From Proteiniphilum sp. UBA5384 (lineage in GTDB: Bacteria; Bacteroidota; Bacteroidia; Bacteroidales; Dysgonomonadaceae): a stretch of 64,000 bases of DNA. The stretch lies in the NCBI RefSeq assembly GCF_002410825.1, contig NZ_DHOS01000062.1, positions 66,013-130,012 on the forward strand, given 5' to 3'. Positions within the stretch are counted from its first letter, which is position 1. Each line of letters starts with the position of its first letter. The notes under the pieces are model-generated. The model had not been told where the DNA came from. It saw nothing but the letters and a program-made list of their open reading frames with translations, and did not search any database. This document shows positions 7,893 through 17,209 of this stretch, one piece after another. Both the position numbers and the translations under genes were made by a program.

Positions 7893-7998
7893 AGTTGAAT
7901 GAATTTATATTGATAATAACTAATATCAATCAAACAAACGGCACAGGGATTGGTTCAATAAATAGGATGATTTTCAGACTATGGCATAACCCGAAAAG

Positions 7999-9054
7999 TT
8001 ACTGATACTGGATATAGACGGGATGAGGCTGTAACTTCAGAATTTCAGCCGGCGTAAGCATCCGGTGCGGCGGACGTTTCACATCGTTATCATAAAAGAG
8101 TTTAAATCCTGCAAACTGTACCGGTTCCTTGTAAACGTACTGCCTATAGGTATCGTATTTCAACTGGGGTCCTCCCCATCCATCCATATTAATAACGATC
8201 TGCACCTCCGGTCTGAGGATGATATCCCGATAGTGGGTCACCATCCCTCGTGTGAACCGGTGTACGATAAGCATCTTTGGGGGTAGACCATGTTTACGCA
8301 CTAGTTTAGCAAGGTATTCTGTACAGAAATTGATGTCTCCGGCATCGTACGTGCCGATCTTCTTTCCGGGTGGCGTGCCGTCTTTCATTGAAAACTCGGG
8401 ATCGATGCCCAAATGCACATGCGGCATTTTCAGATATCTTTCTAACAGCGGCACCTCTTCTTCCACCGTGCTGAGTGCTACCTGAATATCGAGGAACAGG
8501 AGTGCATCACCCATTTCTGCGATTGCCAATGCAGAATCAATCTGCGCTTCGGGCATACGGTATCGGTATTTACCATCACTCCATGGCGATCCCTGCGCCA
8601 CTACGGCTATATAATGAATTGCCGGCCGCACGGGTGTATCCGGATCGGCAGACTCCCAGGCATCCACTTCTTCATTCAATTGTTGCCAGACTTCTTTCGG
8701 AGGATATTTTCCCAGAATACCCATATTTTTAGAGTATAAATTTCCGTAATATGCCACTACACGATTGTAAGGAAGTACGGCTCCTTTAAGCGGTAATGGC
8801 TGGTCATCCACCGGCCATAGTCCGGTTGTATCGCCATTGGCAATGTGCGAGAGCCTTTGCAGGTATCCTGTCTCTTCAACAGTTTCCGGCTCTTCCTTTA
8901 TGTGTATATTGTCAGTTTGTTCTTCCCCCTCTTCCATCGGAATGTTGTCACACTGGGGCGGTCTCTTGGAACCTGATCCCTCCCCGCGACATGCGATCAA
9001 CAGGGAAAAACTTACTACAAACAAAATCAGGATACGGATAAAAGAATGTGTCAA
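7999..9054 (-). CDS. Conserved lipoprotein, TIM-barrel-like, unknown function
   Basis: About 351 residues when started at the TTG at 9054, which gives a compact lipoprotein signal (SFIRILILFVV then LLIAC). No ATG lies at a sensible place: one further upstream adds a long non-signal leader and lies upstream of the -7 element at 9082-9089. After an acidic low-complexity linker, the body contains blocks such as LFLDIQVAL, HLGIDPEFSM and VINMDGWGG. The alternating strands and acidic residues at strand ends suggest a TIM-barrel glycosidase-like fold, but I recognise no characterised family. Confidence 0.6.
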   Translation of the reverse strand: MTHSFIRILILFVVSFSLLIACRGEGSGSKRPPQCDNIPMEEGEEQTDNIHIKEEPETVEETGYLQRLSHIANGDTTGLWPVDDQPLPLKGAVLPYNRVVAYYGNLYSKNMGILGKYPPKEVWQQLNEEVDAWESADPDTPVRPAIHYIAVVAQGSPWSDGKYRYRMPEAQIDSALAIAEMGDALLFLDIQVALSTVEEEVPLLERYLKMPHVHLGIDPEFSMKDGTPPGKKIGTYDAGDINFCTEYLAKLVRKHGLPPKMLIVHRFTRGMVTHYRDIILRPEVQIVINMDGWGGPQLKYDTYRQYVYKEPVQFAGFKLFYDNDVKRPPHRMLTPAEILKLQPHPVYIQYQ

Positions 9055-9081
9055 AATATCAAATGTTTGGATTTGCGGTTG

Positions 9082-9089
9082 CAAATGTA
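9082..9089 (-). promoter_or_regulatory. -7 element for the unknown lipoprotein
   Basis: On the minus strand TACATTTG matches the Bacteroidetes -7 consensus TAnnTTTG and lies 28 bases upstream of the TTG start. A TTTG at 9106-9109 lies 16 bases further up, rather short for a -33 element. Confidence 0.45.
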
Positions 9090-9259
9090 TATGTTTTTTA
9101 GCATACAAAGGATTTTTTTTGAATTTATAGCGAAATTCCACAAACATAGAAGACAAATTCACAATCCCTATAATTATAGATATTATTTTTCTCTTATATG
9201 AAGAATTAATAACATGCAAAAGAAAAACGTCAAAATTTACCGGTTTTTTCAATTATTTG

Positions 9260-9267
9260 TATATTTG
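9260..9267 (+). promoter_or_regulatory. -7 element for the ECF sigma gene of locus A
   Basis: TATATTTG matches TAnnTTTG. Transcription from it would start near 9274, leaving no room for a leader before the in-frame TTG at 9279 and favouring the ATG at 9336 as the start of the sigma factor. Confidence 0.5.
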
Positions 9268-9335
9268 CAGATTGCAAATTGTCAATGATTAAATTCATAA
9301 CTTCATTATGCCACATAATCACGGCTGATACTAGT

Positions 9336-9899
9336 ATGAACCAAAATTTTGCACATAAAGAAGAGAAACTCCTCGAAAAGAAATTTGAAGCGTTTTTTAT
9401 GCATTACTTTCCCAAGGTGAAGAATTTCGCATGGAAATTAATAAAATCGGAAGAGGATGCAGAAGACGTGGCACAGGAGATTTTTCTGAAACTATGGAAA
9501 ACACCTGATTTATGGAATAAGGATACCACGGCCTTCGACAGTTATTTGTATAAAATGACGAAAAATAAGGTGATTGACCTGATGCGACAGAGGTACAACG
9601 AACCGGATCACTTCATACATGAGCCTCTTGATACAGGCATGACTGAAATTGCACAAGACGGTGTTCCCCTATCCGACATTTACTATAAAGAGATTCGTTT
9701 AATGCTTAAGCTGGCACTTGAACAAATGCCGGAGCAACGCCGAAGAATTTTTGAAATGAGCCGCGAGGCCGGGATGACCAACCAACAAATCGCCGATCGG
9801 CTTCACCTCTCTATCCGGACAGTAGAACATCATATCTATTTGGCATTATCAGAATTGAAAAAAAAGTTAATTTTTACAGTTTTATTGCCTTTTCTTTAA
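9336..9899 (+). CDS. ECF RNA polymerase sigma factor, PUL locus A
   Basis: 187 residues from the ATG at 9336; earlier in-frame TTG (9279) and ATG (9285) add residues unlike the family. Region 2 (FPKVKNFAWKLIKSEEDAEDVAQEIF) and region 4 helix-turn-helix (TNQQIADRLHLSIRTVEHH) are clear. It belongs to the Bacteroidetes group of ECF factors that pair with FecR and switch on a neighbouring susC/susD operon when the SusC receptor senses its glycan. The fecR gene follows, and the sister gene at 21137 has the same context. Confidence 0.9.
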   Translation: MNQNFAHKEEKLLEKKFEAFFMHYFPKVKNFAWKLIKSEEDAEDVAQEIFLKLWKTPDLWNKDTTAFDSYLYKMTKNKVIDLMRQRYNEPDHFIHEPLDTGMTEIAQDGVPLSDIYYKEIRLMLKLALEQMPEQRRRIFEMSREAGMTNQQIADRLHLSIRTVEHHIYLALSELKKKLIFTVLLPFL

Positions 9900-10026
9900 G
9901 TAGTCATTCATTCTTTCACGTAATATAGGGTAGAAGTGTCCCTGAGAAAAAGTGCTCTCCTGAATTTCAGGGCTTATAAGGGGAATTAAAGATAATATAA
10001 TAGAGGGAATGATATAATAACGGAGG

Positions 10027-11010
10027 ATGGACTATTTTAAACGAATTATAGACTTTTTCACAAGGGGAAAGTTCTCCGAATCAGGTATGCAGGCGTTCTA
10101 CGAATGGCTTTCCGACGAGGCGTACTCAGAGGAGAAAGACCAAACACTGAAAGCTTTTTGGGATCAGACATATCATAAAGCGGATGCCAAGACACGGGAA
10201 TCATGGAAGACTTTCAGAAGAAAAGCCGGTATGAAAGATAAAACACCCCATATACGGGTCAGGATATGGCAGTCGGCAGCCGCCGTCCTTCTGGTGATAT
10301 CCCTCTCCGCAGTATATACGGCCTATAAGTTTCACGAAAATTCATCTTCTATCGATCTTATAGAACAATATGTGCCCGTAGCAACCACAGACCGGGTGGT
10401 ATTGCCCGACGGAAGTGAGGTACACCTTAATTCCGGGAGTATGCTTCTTTATCCGGAAGAGTTTACGGGCAATAGTAGGAGTGTATACCTTTCCGGAGAA
10501 GCCAATTTCAAAGTGAAGCAAAATAAAGAGAAACCCTTTATCATCAAATCGAATGACTTCCGGGTGACGGTGCTGGGTACCGAATTCGATATGCTGGCAT
10601 ATCCGGAAGATTCACTCGTGCGGGTAACCTTATTCACCGGAAGCATAGAGGCATCCTACAACAATCTGGACGAACATACCATTCTTACTCCCAACCAACA
10701 GCTGGTTTACAATAAGATATCAGGCGCATCCTATATCCACCATCCCGATATAGAGGATGTTACTGCCTGGCAACGAGGAGAAATTGTTTTCAAGGGCACT
10801 ACTCTCAACGAAATCATTACCGTATTAAAAAGAAAATATCCTTATGAATTTGTCTACTATCCAGAACAACTCAGTAATGACACATATACATTCAGATTCA
10901 AGGATGATGCACCCGTGAAAGAGGTGATGGAAATTATTTCACAAGTGGTGGGTTATATCAGATATCGTATTGTCGACAACACATGCTTTATAGAAAGCAT
11001 ATCAAAATAG
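10027..11010 (+). CDS. FecR-family anti-sigma factor, PUL locus A
   Basis: 327 residues. A cytoplasmic N-terminal part (about 1-80) is followed by one membrane helix (near 84-103), the FecR domain (LPDGSEVHLNSGS, then VLGTEFDM), and a C-terminal DUF4974/STN-like domain (VFKGTTLNEIITVLKRKYP). Such proteins hold the ECF factor inactive and release it on a signal from the N-terminal STN domain of SusC. GGAGG lies immediately upstream of the ATG. Confidence 0.9.
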   Translation: MDYFKRIIDFFTRGKFSESGMQAFYEWLSDEAYSEEKDQTLKAFWDQTYHKADAKTRESWKTFRRKAGMKDKTPHIRVRIWQSAAAVLLVISLSAVYTAYKFHENSSSIDLIEQYVPVATTDRVVLPDGSEVHLNSGSMLLYPEEFTGNSRSVYLSGEANFKVKQNKEKPFIIKSNDFRVTVLGTEFDMLAYPEDSLVRVTLFTGSIEASYNNLDEHTILTPNQQLVYNKISGASYIHHPDIEDVTAWQRGEIVFKGTTLNEIITVLKRKYPYEFVYYPEQLSNDTYTFRFKDDAPVKEVMEIISQVVGYIRYRIVDNTCFIESISK

Positions 11011-11034
11011 TTATTCACATTTAAATTTTATTAC

Positions 11035-11168
11035 ATGGATACATCATAAAAAATAAAAAAACCGGAATAAAGCGGCTACTCTATTCCGGACAATCAGCAC
11101 TAGAGGATAAACTCTCTCATTAAAAAACTAAGTGTCTAACCTAACGCTAAAGAAAAGACATCAAATTT
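11035..11168 (+). promoter_or_regulatory. Conserved susC leader, locus A
   Basis: Elements in order: ATGGATACATC (11035-11045); a hairpin CCGGAATA/TATTCCGG (11062-11069, 11082-11089); a smaller AGAG/CTCT hairpin (11102-11105, 11112-11115); then TCTAACCTAACGCT shortly before the start codon. The same elements in the same order precede the susC of locus B. The first hairpin lacks a T run, so it is not an ordinary terminator. An ECF promoter plus regulatory 5' leader is likely. Confidence 0.55.
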
Positions 11169-14100
11169 ATGAATTTTAATCTAATTATAAACGCAAAAGC
11201 AAAGATTTTCTTCCTGTTTTTCTGTTTAATATCAATTCAAACAATTGCTTATGCACAAAATAATGCAACAATAACCCTGACTAGCAAAAGCATATCGGTT
11301 ATTGATGCACTACGTGAGATAGAAAAACAGTCGAAGCTATCCATCGCTTTTAATGAGTCTCAACTGGCAGACAAGAAAGCGACCAATCTCAATGTAAAGA
11401 ACGGTTCAGTAGAAGAAGCTCTCACCAGCGTATTGCGCGGGTCAGGTTTTACCTATAGGATCAAGGACGGATATGTAGTAATCATTTCCGATACCGCTCC
11501 CCCCTCGGCACAAAAGAAAATCACCGGACAGGTATTGGATGAAAACGATGAACCGATGATAGGGGTAACGGTAATTGTGGAAGGAGACCCTTCAACAGGA
11601 ACTGCTACCAATATCGATGGTAATTTCACATTACAGGTAGAGGACGGGGCTGTGCTAAACATCTCCTATATAGGTTACGATACCCGGAAGGTGACTATCA
11701 CAGGGCAAAACAGCTATACCATACATCTGATACCGGATACACAGCTGCTTTCTGAAGTAGTGGTAACGGCTCTCGGCATCAAACGCTCGGAGAAAGCACT
11801 CAGTTACAATGTACAACAGATTGCCGGCAACGACCTGGTAGGTATCAAGGATGCCAACTTCATCAATTCACTCTCAGGAAAGATTGCAGGGTTAAATATC
11901 AACAGTTCCTCTTCGGGTATCGGGGGAGCAAGTAAAGTGGTTATGCGAGGTACCAAGAGTATTGAACAGACCAGTAATGCCCTGTACGTGATCGACGGTG
12001 TACCAATGTACAACTTCAGTGGGGGTGGCGAAACCGTTTTCGGTTCAAAAGGGTCGTCCGAAGGAATTGCGGATATCAACCCGGAGGATATCGAAAACAT
12101 CTCGGTGCTCACGGGAGCAGCTGCAGCAGCCCTTTATGGTAGCGATGCAGCCAACGGTGCCATCGTGATTACTACCAAAAGCGGACAATCGGGCAAAACC
12201 CTGATCAGCGTCTCAAGTAATATGGAGATGATGAATCCCTTTATCCTGCCGAAGTTCCAAAACCGTTACGGTACTTCCGACCAGTACCTCAGCTGGGGAT
12301 CACGCCTGAACGCCTCGAACTTCATGGGATATGATCCGAAGAAAGATTATTTTCAACGGGGAATGGCCGCTACCGAATCGGTCTCACTCTCCACCGGAAC
12401 AGAGAAGAACCAGACTTATCTCTCCGCTTCTGCTGTTAATTCCATTGGAATCATTCCCAATAACAAGTATAACCGGTATAATTTTACTTTCCGAAATTCA
12501 ACAGCGTTCTACGATGACCAGGTGAAACTGGATGTAGGAGCAAGCTATATCCGTCAGGACGACCGCAATATGACCAACCAGGGAATATACCTCAATCCTC
12601 TTACATCTGCCTATCTCTTCCCAAGAGGAAACGACTGGGAAGATATCCGGATGTATGAACGTTATAATCCTTCAAGAAAAATCAATGAACAGTACTGGCC
12701 TTCGGGTGCTGCCACTTACGTGATGCAGAATCCTTACTGGATCAATTATCGCAACCTGCGCGAGAATAAGAAAGACCGTTATATGGCCAATGCCGGATTG
12801 ACTTATTTTATCAACGACTGGATCAATATTTCGGCACGTATCAGGATGGACCATTCGGGAAACGATTATACTGAAAAATTGTATGCATCCACCAATACAC
12901 TGATGACCGAAGGATCGCCAAACGGATTTTATGGATTTACACGCAGTGTGGACAAACAGATGTATGGCGACATATTGCTGAATATCAATAAAGAACTCAG
13001 GGATGAACTTACCTTCCAGTTCAATGGTGGTGTTTCGTTCTCCGATATGCGTTCAGATGCGTTTCTGAACAGAGGTCCGATCGCTTATGGACTCGGGGTG
13101 GCAGAAGGAGTCAATGAACCGGTAGGAATTCCCAACGTATTTAATATATTCCAGTTAAGCGACACCCAAACCCTTAGAGAACAAAACGGATGGAGGGAAA
13201 AAACCAATTCTATTTTCGGAAGTGCCGAATTAGGATATAAAAGTACCTATTACCTGACGCTGACCGGAAGAAACGACTGGCCTTCACAACTGGCCGGACC
13301 TAATTCAAAAAGCCGCTCGTTCTTCTATCCTTCGGTAGGAGGATCGGCAGTGATCTCCGAAATAGTGGACTTGCCGAAGCAGATCTCCTATATGAAGGTA
13401 AGAGCTTCATGGGCATCGGTGGGACTTCCTTTCCGTCGTTTCTTGGCCAATCCCACCTACTCTTGGGATGCCGGCAACAAAGTGTGGATTACCAAAACCC
13501 ATTACCCGTTATATAACCTGAAACCGGAACGGACAAATTCGTGGGAGTTTGGGTTAGATACACGTTTCCTGAAAGGGTTTAATTTTGATTTCACCTACTA
13601 TTATGCCAATACCTATAACCAGACGTTTAACCCCAAGCTTTCGGTATCGTCCGGTTGGTCGGATATCTTCATTCAGACGGGAAGTGTACTCAACCAGGGA
13701 ATAGAGTTGGGATTGGGCTACAAGAACCAGTGGAACAAATTCTCATGGTCATCCTATTACACCCTGAGCATGAACAGGAACAGGATCCTCGATCTGGCAG
13801 ATGATGCAATCAACCCGATCACAGGAGAGAAATTCTCCATTGAACACCTCGACGTGGGAGGATTGGGACAAACCCGTTTTATCCTGAAAAAGAAGGGTGG
13901 ACTCGGGGATATCTATTCTACAACCGATCTGGCACGTGATAGCAAAGGCAATATCTATATCGACGAGAACGGTTCGATCCAGTCGACCAAGATCAACCAG
14001 TTAGAAGATTATATCAAACTGGGAAGCGTATTCCCAAAATCAAATATGGGATGGAAAAATGATTTTAAGTATGGCAACTTCAGCTTGGGATTCTTGCTTT

Positions 14101-14528
14101 CCGCTCGCTTCGGCGGCGTAGTCTTCTCCCGGACACAAGCGGCAATGGACTATTATGGGGTATCGGAAGCATCTGCTAAAGCACGTGATAACGGTGGCGT
14201 AATTATAAATGGTGGCGACCATATCTCAGCCGAAAAATGGTATACCACTATAGGCAGTGGTGATGCAGTAGCACCCTATTATATTTATGATGCTACCAAT
14301 ATAAGGCTGCAAGAAGCCAGTATAGGTTATAATTTTCCTCGGGCATGGTTCAGGGGGGTTGCAGATATGACACTTTCACTGACCGGAAGAAACCTGTGGA
14401 TGATTTACTGCAAAGCTCCTTTCGATCCCGAATCAGTAGCTTCTACTGAAAACTACTACCAGGGAATGGATTATTTTATGACTCCGGCTACAAGAAGCTT
14501 TGGCCTGAATCTGAGAGTTACTTTTTAA
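11169..14528 (+). CDS. SusC/RagA TonB-dependent receptor with STN domain, locus A
   Basis: 1119 residues. Order: signal peptide (to about residue 29), STN signalling domain (30-107), carboxypeptidase regulatory-like domain (about 117-195, ITGQVLDENDEPMIGVTV), TonB-box region (VVVTALGIKRSEKALSY), plug (ALYVIDGVPM, AALYGSDAANGAIVITT), and a long beta barrel ending in Phe. It imports oligosaccharides across the outer membrane with its SusD partner, 12 bases downstream. The STN domain lets it signal to FecR. Confidence 0.95.
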   Translation: MNFNLIINAKAKIFFLFFCLISIQTIAYAQNNATITLTSKSISVIDALREIEKQSKLSIAFNESQLADKKATNLNVKNGSVEEALTSVLRGSGFTYRIKDGYVVIISDTAPPSAQKKITGQVLDENDEPMIGVTVIVEGDPSTGTATNIDGNFTLQVEDGAVLNISYIGYDTRKVTITGQNSYTIHLIPDTQLLSEVVVTALGIKRSEKALSYNVQQIAGNDLVGIKDANFINSLSGKIAGLNINSSSSGIGGASKVVMRGTKSIEQTSNALYVIDGVPMYNFSGGGETVFGSKGSSEGIADINPEDIENISVLTGAAAAALYGSDAANGAIVITTKSGQSGKTLISVSSNMEMMNPFILPKFQNRYGTSDQYLSWGSRLNASNFMGYDPKKDYFQRGMAATESVSLSTGTEKNQTYLSASAVNSIGIIPNNKYNRYNFTFRNSTAFYDDQVKLDVGASYIRQDDRNMTNQGIYLNPLTSAYLFPRGNDWEDIRMYERYNPSRKINEQYWPSGAATYVMQNPYWINYRNLRENKKDRYMANAGLTYFINDWINISARIRMDHSGNDYTEKLYASTNTLMTEGSPNGFYGFTRSVDKQMYGDILLNINKELRDELTFQFNGGVSFSDMRSDAFLNRGPIAYGLGVAEGVNEPVGIPNVFNIFQLSDTQTLREQNGWREKTNSIFGSAELGYKSTYYLTLTGRNDWPSQLAGPNSKSRSFFYPSVGGSAVISEIVDLPKQISYMKVRASWASVGLPFRRFLANPTYSWDAGNKVWITKTHYPLYNLKPERTNSWEFGLDTRFLKGFNFDFTYYYANTYNQTFNPKLSVSSGWSDIFIQTGSVLNQGIELGLGYKNQWNKFSWSSYYTLSMNRNRILDLADDAINPITGEKFSIEHLDVGGLGQTRFILKKKGGLGDIYSTTDLARDSKGNIYIDENGSIQSTKINQLEDYIKLGSVFPKSNMGWKNDFKYGNFSLGFLLSARFGGVVFSRTQAAMDYYGVSEASAKARDNGGVIINGGDHISAEKWYTTIGSGDAVAPYYIYDATNIRLQEASIGYNFPRAWFRGVADMTLSLTGRNLWMIYCKAPFDPESVASTENYYQGMDYFMTPATRSFGLNLRVTF

Positions 14529-14540
14529 ATTCAATACGTT

Positions 14541-16130
14541 ATGATGAAATATTACAGTCAAATCAGCTTTATGATTGTCGTGATAGCCGGCACTCTCTTA
14601 TTTACCGGTTGTACGGACGGATTTGAAGATATAAATAAAGACCCGTATGGGGTCAGCAAAGAGGAAGCATCGAGGGATGCTTATGGAGAGAGTGCGGCCA
14701 TGCAGGCAATACAAAGTTGGGTAGTACCCACTTTCCCCAATGCCAGCCAGTTTACCGAATGTCTGTTGGGAGGTAGTTGGAGCGGTTATTTTGCCGATTC
14801 AAATCCGGGATTCAATGGCAAGAATTTCGCTACCTATCGCCCTGAGCCGGACTGGAACAAAGTGTTGTTCACCGATATTATCACCAATGTCTATCCCAAT
14901 TATACGGCACTAAAAGACGTGACCGAAGATGAGATATTGATTTCAGTGGCAGAAATATGCAAGGTGGCGGCATTGCACCGCGTTACGGATGCGTATGGTC
15001 CCATACCCTACTCCAGGATCGGCGAGAATGGCGAACTAAATACCCCGTTTGATTCACAAGAAGATATTTACCGCAAGATGTTTCAAGAACTGACAAATGC
15101 TGTAAATATACTGACCGTCCGTCAGACCGAATCGTTCAGTTCCAACGCCGACAGAGTATATAACGGTAATATCCTCTCATGGATAAAATTTGCCAATTCA
15201 CTCAAGTTACGTCTTGCGATGCGACTTGCTTATGTATCTCCCGCCCTCGCGCAAGAGATGGCAGAAGAGGCAACAGGGCATGAAACAGGTGTAATGGAAT
15301 CGAATGCCGACAATGCCAAAATCGCGGGATTCGGAAAAGACGGAAATCCTCTTCACCGTATCATGTATCTTTGGAACGATGGCGACTCGAGGGTATCAGC
15401 CGACATCACTTCCTATATGAATGGGTTCCGGGATCCGAGAATGGAAAAGTATTTTACATGGTCTACCTTTACCGTAGCGGACGGCACCACACTCAATGGT
15501 TATATCGGCTTACGCTCCGGCATTATGATTCCTGCCGCTCAGGAAGCACAGAAATATTCCAATTATAATGTAACACCCAGTACACAAATGCTTTGGATGA
15601 ACGCTGCTGAAGTGGCATTCCTCAGGGCCGAAGGTGCTTTGCGTGGATGGAACATGGGTGGCGGAAGTGCAGCAGACTTTTACGCAAAAGGTGTGGAACT
15701 CTCCTTTGATGAATGGGGAGCCGGCGGAGCAGACAACTATCTGACGGATAATACAAGCACTCCTGCCTCTTATATTGATCCGATGGGAAAAAATACTTAT
15801 GCGGGAAATATAAGCAGCATCACCATCGCATGGAACGAGAATGCCGGTTTTGAAGAGAATCTGGAGCGTATCATTACCCAGAAATGGATAGCGATCTTTC
15901 CTCTGGGACTGGAGGCATGGGCTGAATACCGCAGAACGGGATACCCGAACCTTATGCCGGTTGCAGTGAATAATAGTGGAGGAATGGTAAATACTGCTCG
16001 AGGAGCGAGGCGGTTGGCCTATCCGGGTGAAGAAATTACTACCAACGAAGCGAATGTACGTTATGCTATCGAGAATTACCTCAAAGGTGCCGATACCATG
16101 GCTACACGTCTCTGGTGGGATGCTAAATAA
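14541..16130 (+). CDS. SusD/RagB-family glycan-binding lipoprotein, locus A
   Basis: 529 residues with a lipoprotein signal (LLFTGC). The TPR-like SusD fold is indicated by blocks such as VTDAYGPIPYS, WIKFANSLKLRLAMR, AEVAFLRAEGALRGW and the C-terminal ITQKWIAIFPLGLEAWAEYR. It resembles the SusD subgroup found with the SusC of N-glycan loci. It should form the lid of the SusC transporter at the cell surface. Starts at 14541 and 14544 are both possible. Confidence 0.92.
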   Translation: MMKYYSQISFMIVVIAGTLLFTGCTDGFEDINKDPYGVSKEEASRDAYGESAAMQAIQSWVVPTFPNASQFTECLLGGSWSGYFADSNPGFNGKNFATYRPEPDWNKVLFTDIITNVYPNYTALKDVTEDEILISVAEICKVAALHRVTDAYGPIPYSRIGENGELNTPFDSQEDIYRKMFQELTNAVNILTVRQTESFSSNADRVYNGNILSWIKFANSLKLRLAMRLAYVSPALAQEMAEEATGHETGVMESNADNAKIAGFGKDGNPLHRIMYLWNDGDSRVSADITSYMNGFRDPRMEKYFTWSTFTVADGTTLNGYIGLRSGIMIPAAQEAQKYSNYNVTPSTQMLWMNAAEVAFLRAEGALRGWNMGGGSAADFYAKGVELSFDEWGAGGADNYLTDNTSTPASYIDPMGKNTYAGNISSITIAWNENAGFEENLERIITQKWIAIFPLGLEAWAEYRRTGYPNLMPVAVNNSGGMVNTARGARRLAYPGEEITTNEANVRYAIENYLKGADTMATRLWWDAK

Positions 16131-16149
16131 TAAAAAACTGAAGAATCAT

Positions 16150-17205
16150 ATGAATAATATAAGATACATAAAAAGAAAACACTGGATGTTCGGCTTGTTG
16201 GCTGCACTGGTTTTCACTGCTTGCAGCGACTGGAGAGAGGTGGAACCGGTAACATTAAACGAAGCGGATATTACCAAACAGAATCCCGAACTCTATGCAG
16301 CCTACCTTGAGAGCGTGAGGAATTATAAGCAATCCGATCATAAAGTGATGATCTCATGGTTCAATAACAGTAATAAGGTACCTCTGAGTCGGGCTCATCA
16401 TATCAGTGTTCTTCCTGACAGCATCGATATCGTATCGTTGTCGCACCCTGCCAATCTTGCGCAATATGAACTGGATGAGATGGAAGAAGCAAGACGTGAA
16501 AAAGGAACAAAATTTGTGTACGATATGGATTTCGAGGCTATCAAACTGATGTATGAAACCATGGTGGCAGATATGGAAGAAAAAAGGGGGGAAGAACCGC
16601 CCCAAATTCCTACATTCGTGAATTTTCTAGTGGATACCGTCAACCAAATCCTGCCTTTGACTAAGGAATACAATTATGACGGTATCATCCTCGGTTATAA
16701 AGGTAAAAATACGCTCTATATGACCGAAGCGGAAAAGCAACTCTATACAGCCTACGAAAAAGCTTTTATCGGCATTGCCGAGGACTGGTTTGGCAGGAAC
16801 AGCGATAAAATAATCCTTTTTGAAGGATATCCTCAGAACCTGCTGAATAAGAGCATCCTTGAAAAAAGCCGCTATATCATTATCCCTTCCTCGGATGCGG
16901 GAAATAGTTCGAAACTCACCTATAACATAATGTTAGCCAACGTGGAAGGTGTACCGTCCGACCGCTATATCGTGTCTGTGGAAGCCACCTCCCTGGATAA
17001 GAATGATGTGAAGACCGGTTATTGGACCGATGGTGTAACCAGATCTGTTACAGGCGCTTCCCGATGGGTGATATCGCATCATACGGGGTATACTGTTGCC
17101 GGAATGGGAATTAAGAATGTCAATAATGATTATTTCAATATTGCCCGTATTTATCCATATACGTGCGATGCTATTGCAAAGATGAATCCTTCTCCAAAAA
17201 AATAA
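16150..17205 (+). CDS. GH18-family surface lipoprotein, catalytically degenerate
   Basis: About 351 residues, starting 19 bases after the susD stop; lipoprotein signal ending at Cys25 (FTAC). The overall fold matches the Bacteroidetes GH18-like group found downstream of susD. The GH18 catalytic motif DxxDxDxE should lie at residues 177-184, but the sequence is DGIILGYK: the middle two Asp and the catalytic Glu are replaced by Ile, Gly and Lys. It is therefore probably a non-catalytic glycan-binding protein, as proposed for the corresponding gene in Bacteroides high-mannose N-glycan loci. Confidence 0.8.
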   Translation: MNNIRYIKRKHWMFGLLAALVFTACSDWREVEPVTLNEADITKQNPELYAAYLESVRNYKQSDHKVMISWFNNSNKVPLSRAHHISVLPDSIDIVSLSHPANLAQYELDEMEEARREKGTKFVYDMDFEAIKLMYETMVADMEEKRGEEPPQIPTFVNFLVDTVNQILPLTKEYNYDGIILGYKGKNTLYMTEAEKQLYTAYEKAFIGIAEDWFGRNSDKIILFEGYPQNLLNKSILEKSRYIIIPSSDAGNSSKLTYNIMLANVEGVPSDRYIVSVEATSLDKNDVKTGYWTDGVTRSVTGASRWVISHHTGYTVAGMGIKNVNNDYFNIARIYPYTCDAIAKMNPSPKK

Positions 17206-17209
17206 GACA

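Noticed and set aside
7909..7930. ATTGATA/TATCAAT repeat upstream of fbaB as an operator
   Set aside because: Short, AT-rich arms; no consensus promoter nearby to support it.
11062..11089. CCGGAATA hairpin as the fecR terminator
   Set aside because: No T run follows it here or in the locus B copy, and its conservation together with neighbouring elements fits a leader better.
16027..16149. Upstream extension of the GH18-family gene
   Set aside because: It overlaps the end of susD and has no signal peptide; the ATG at 16150 begins a proper lipoprotein signal.
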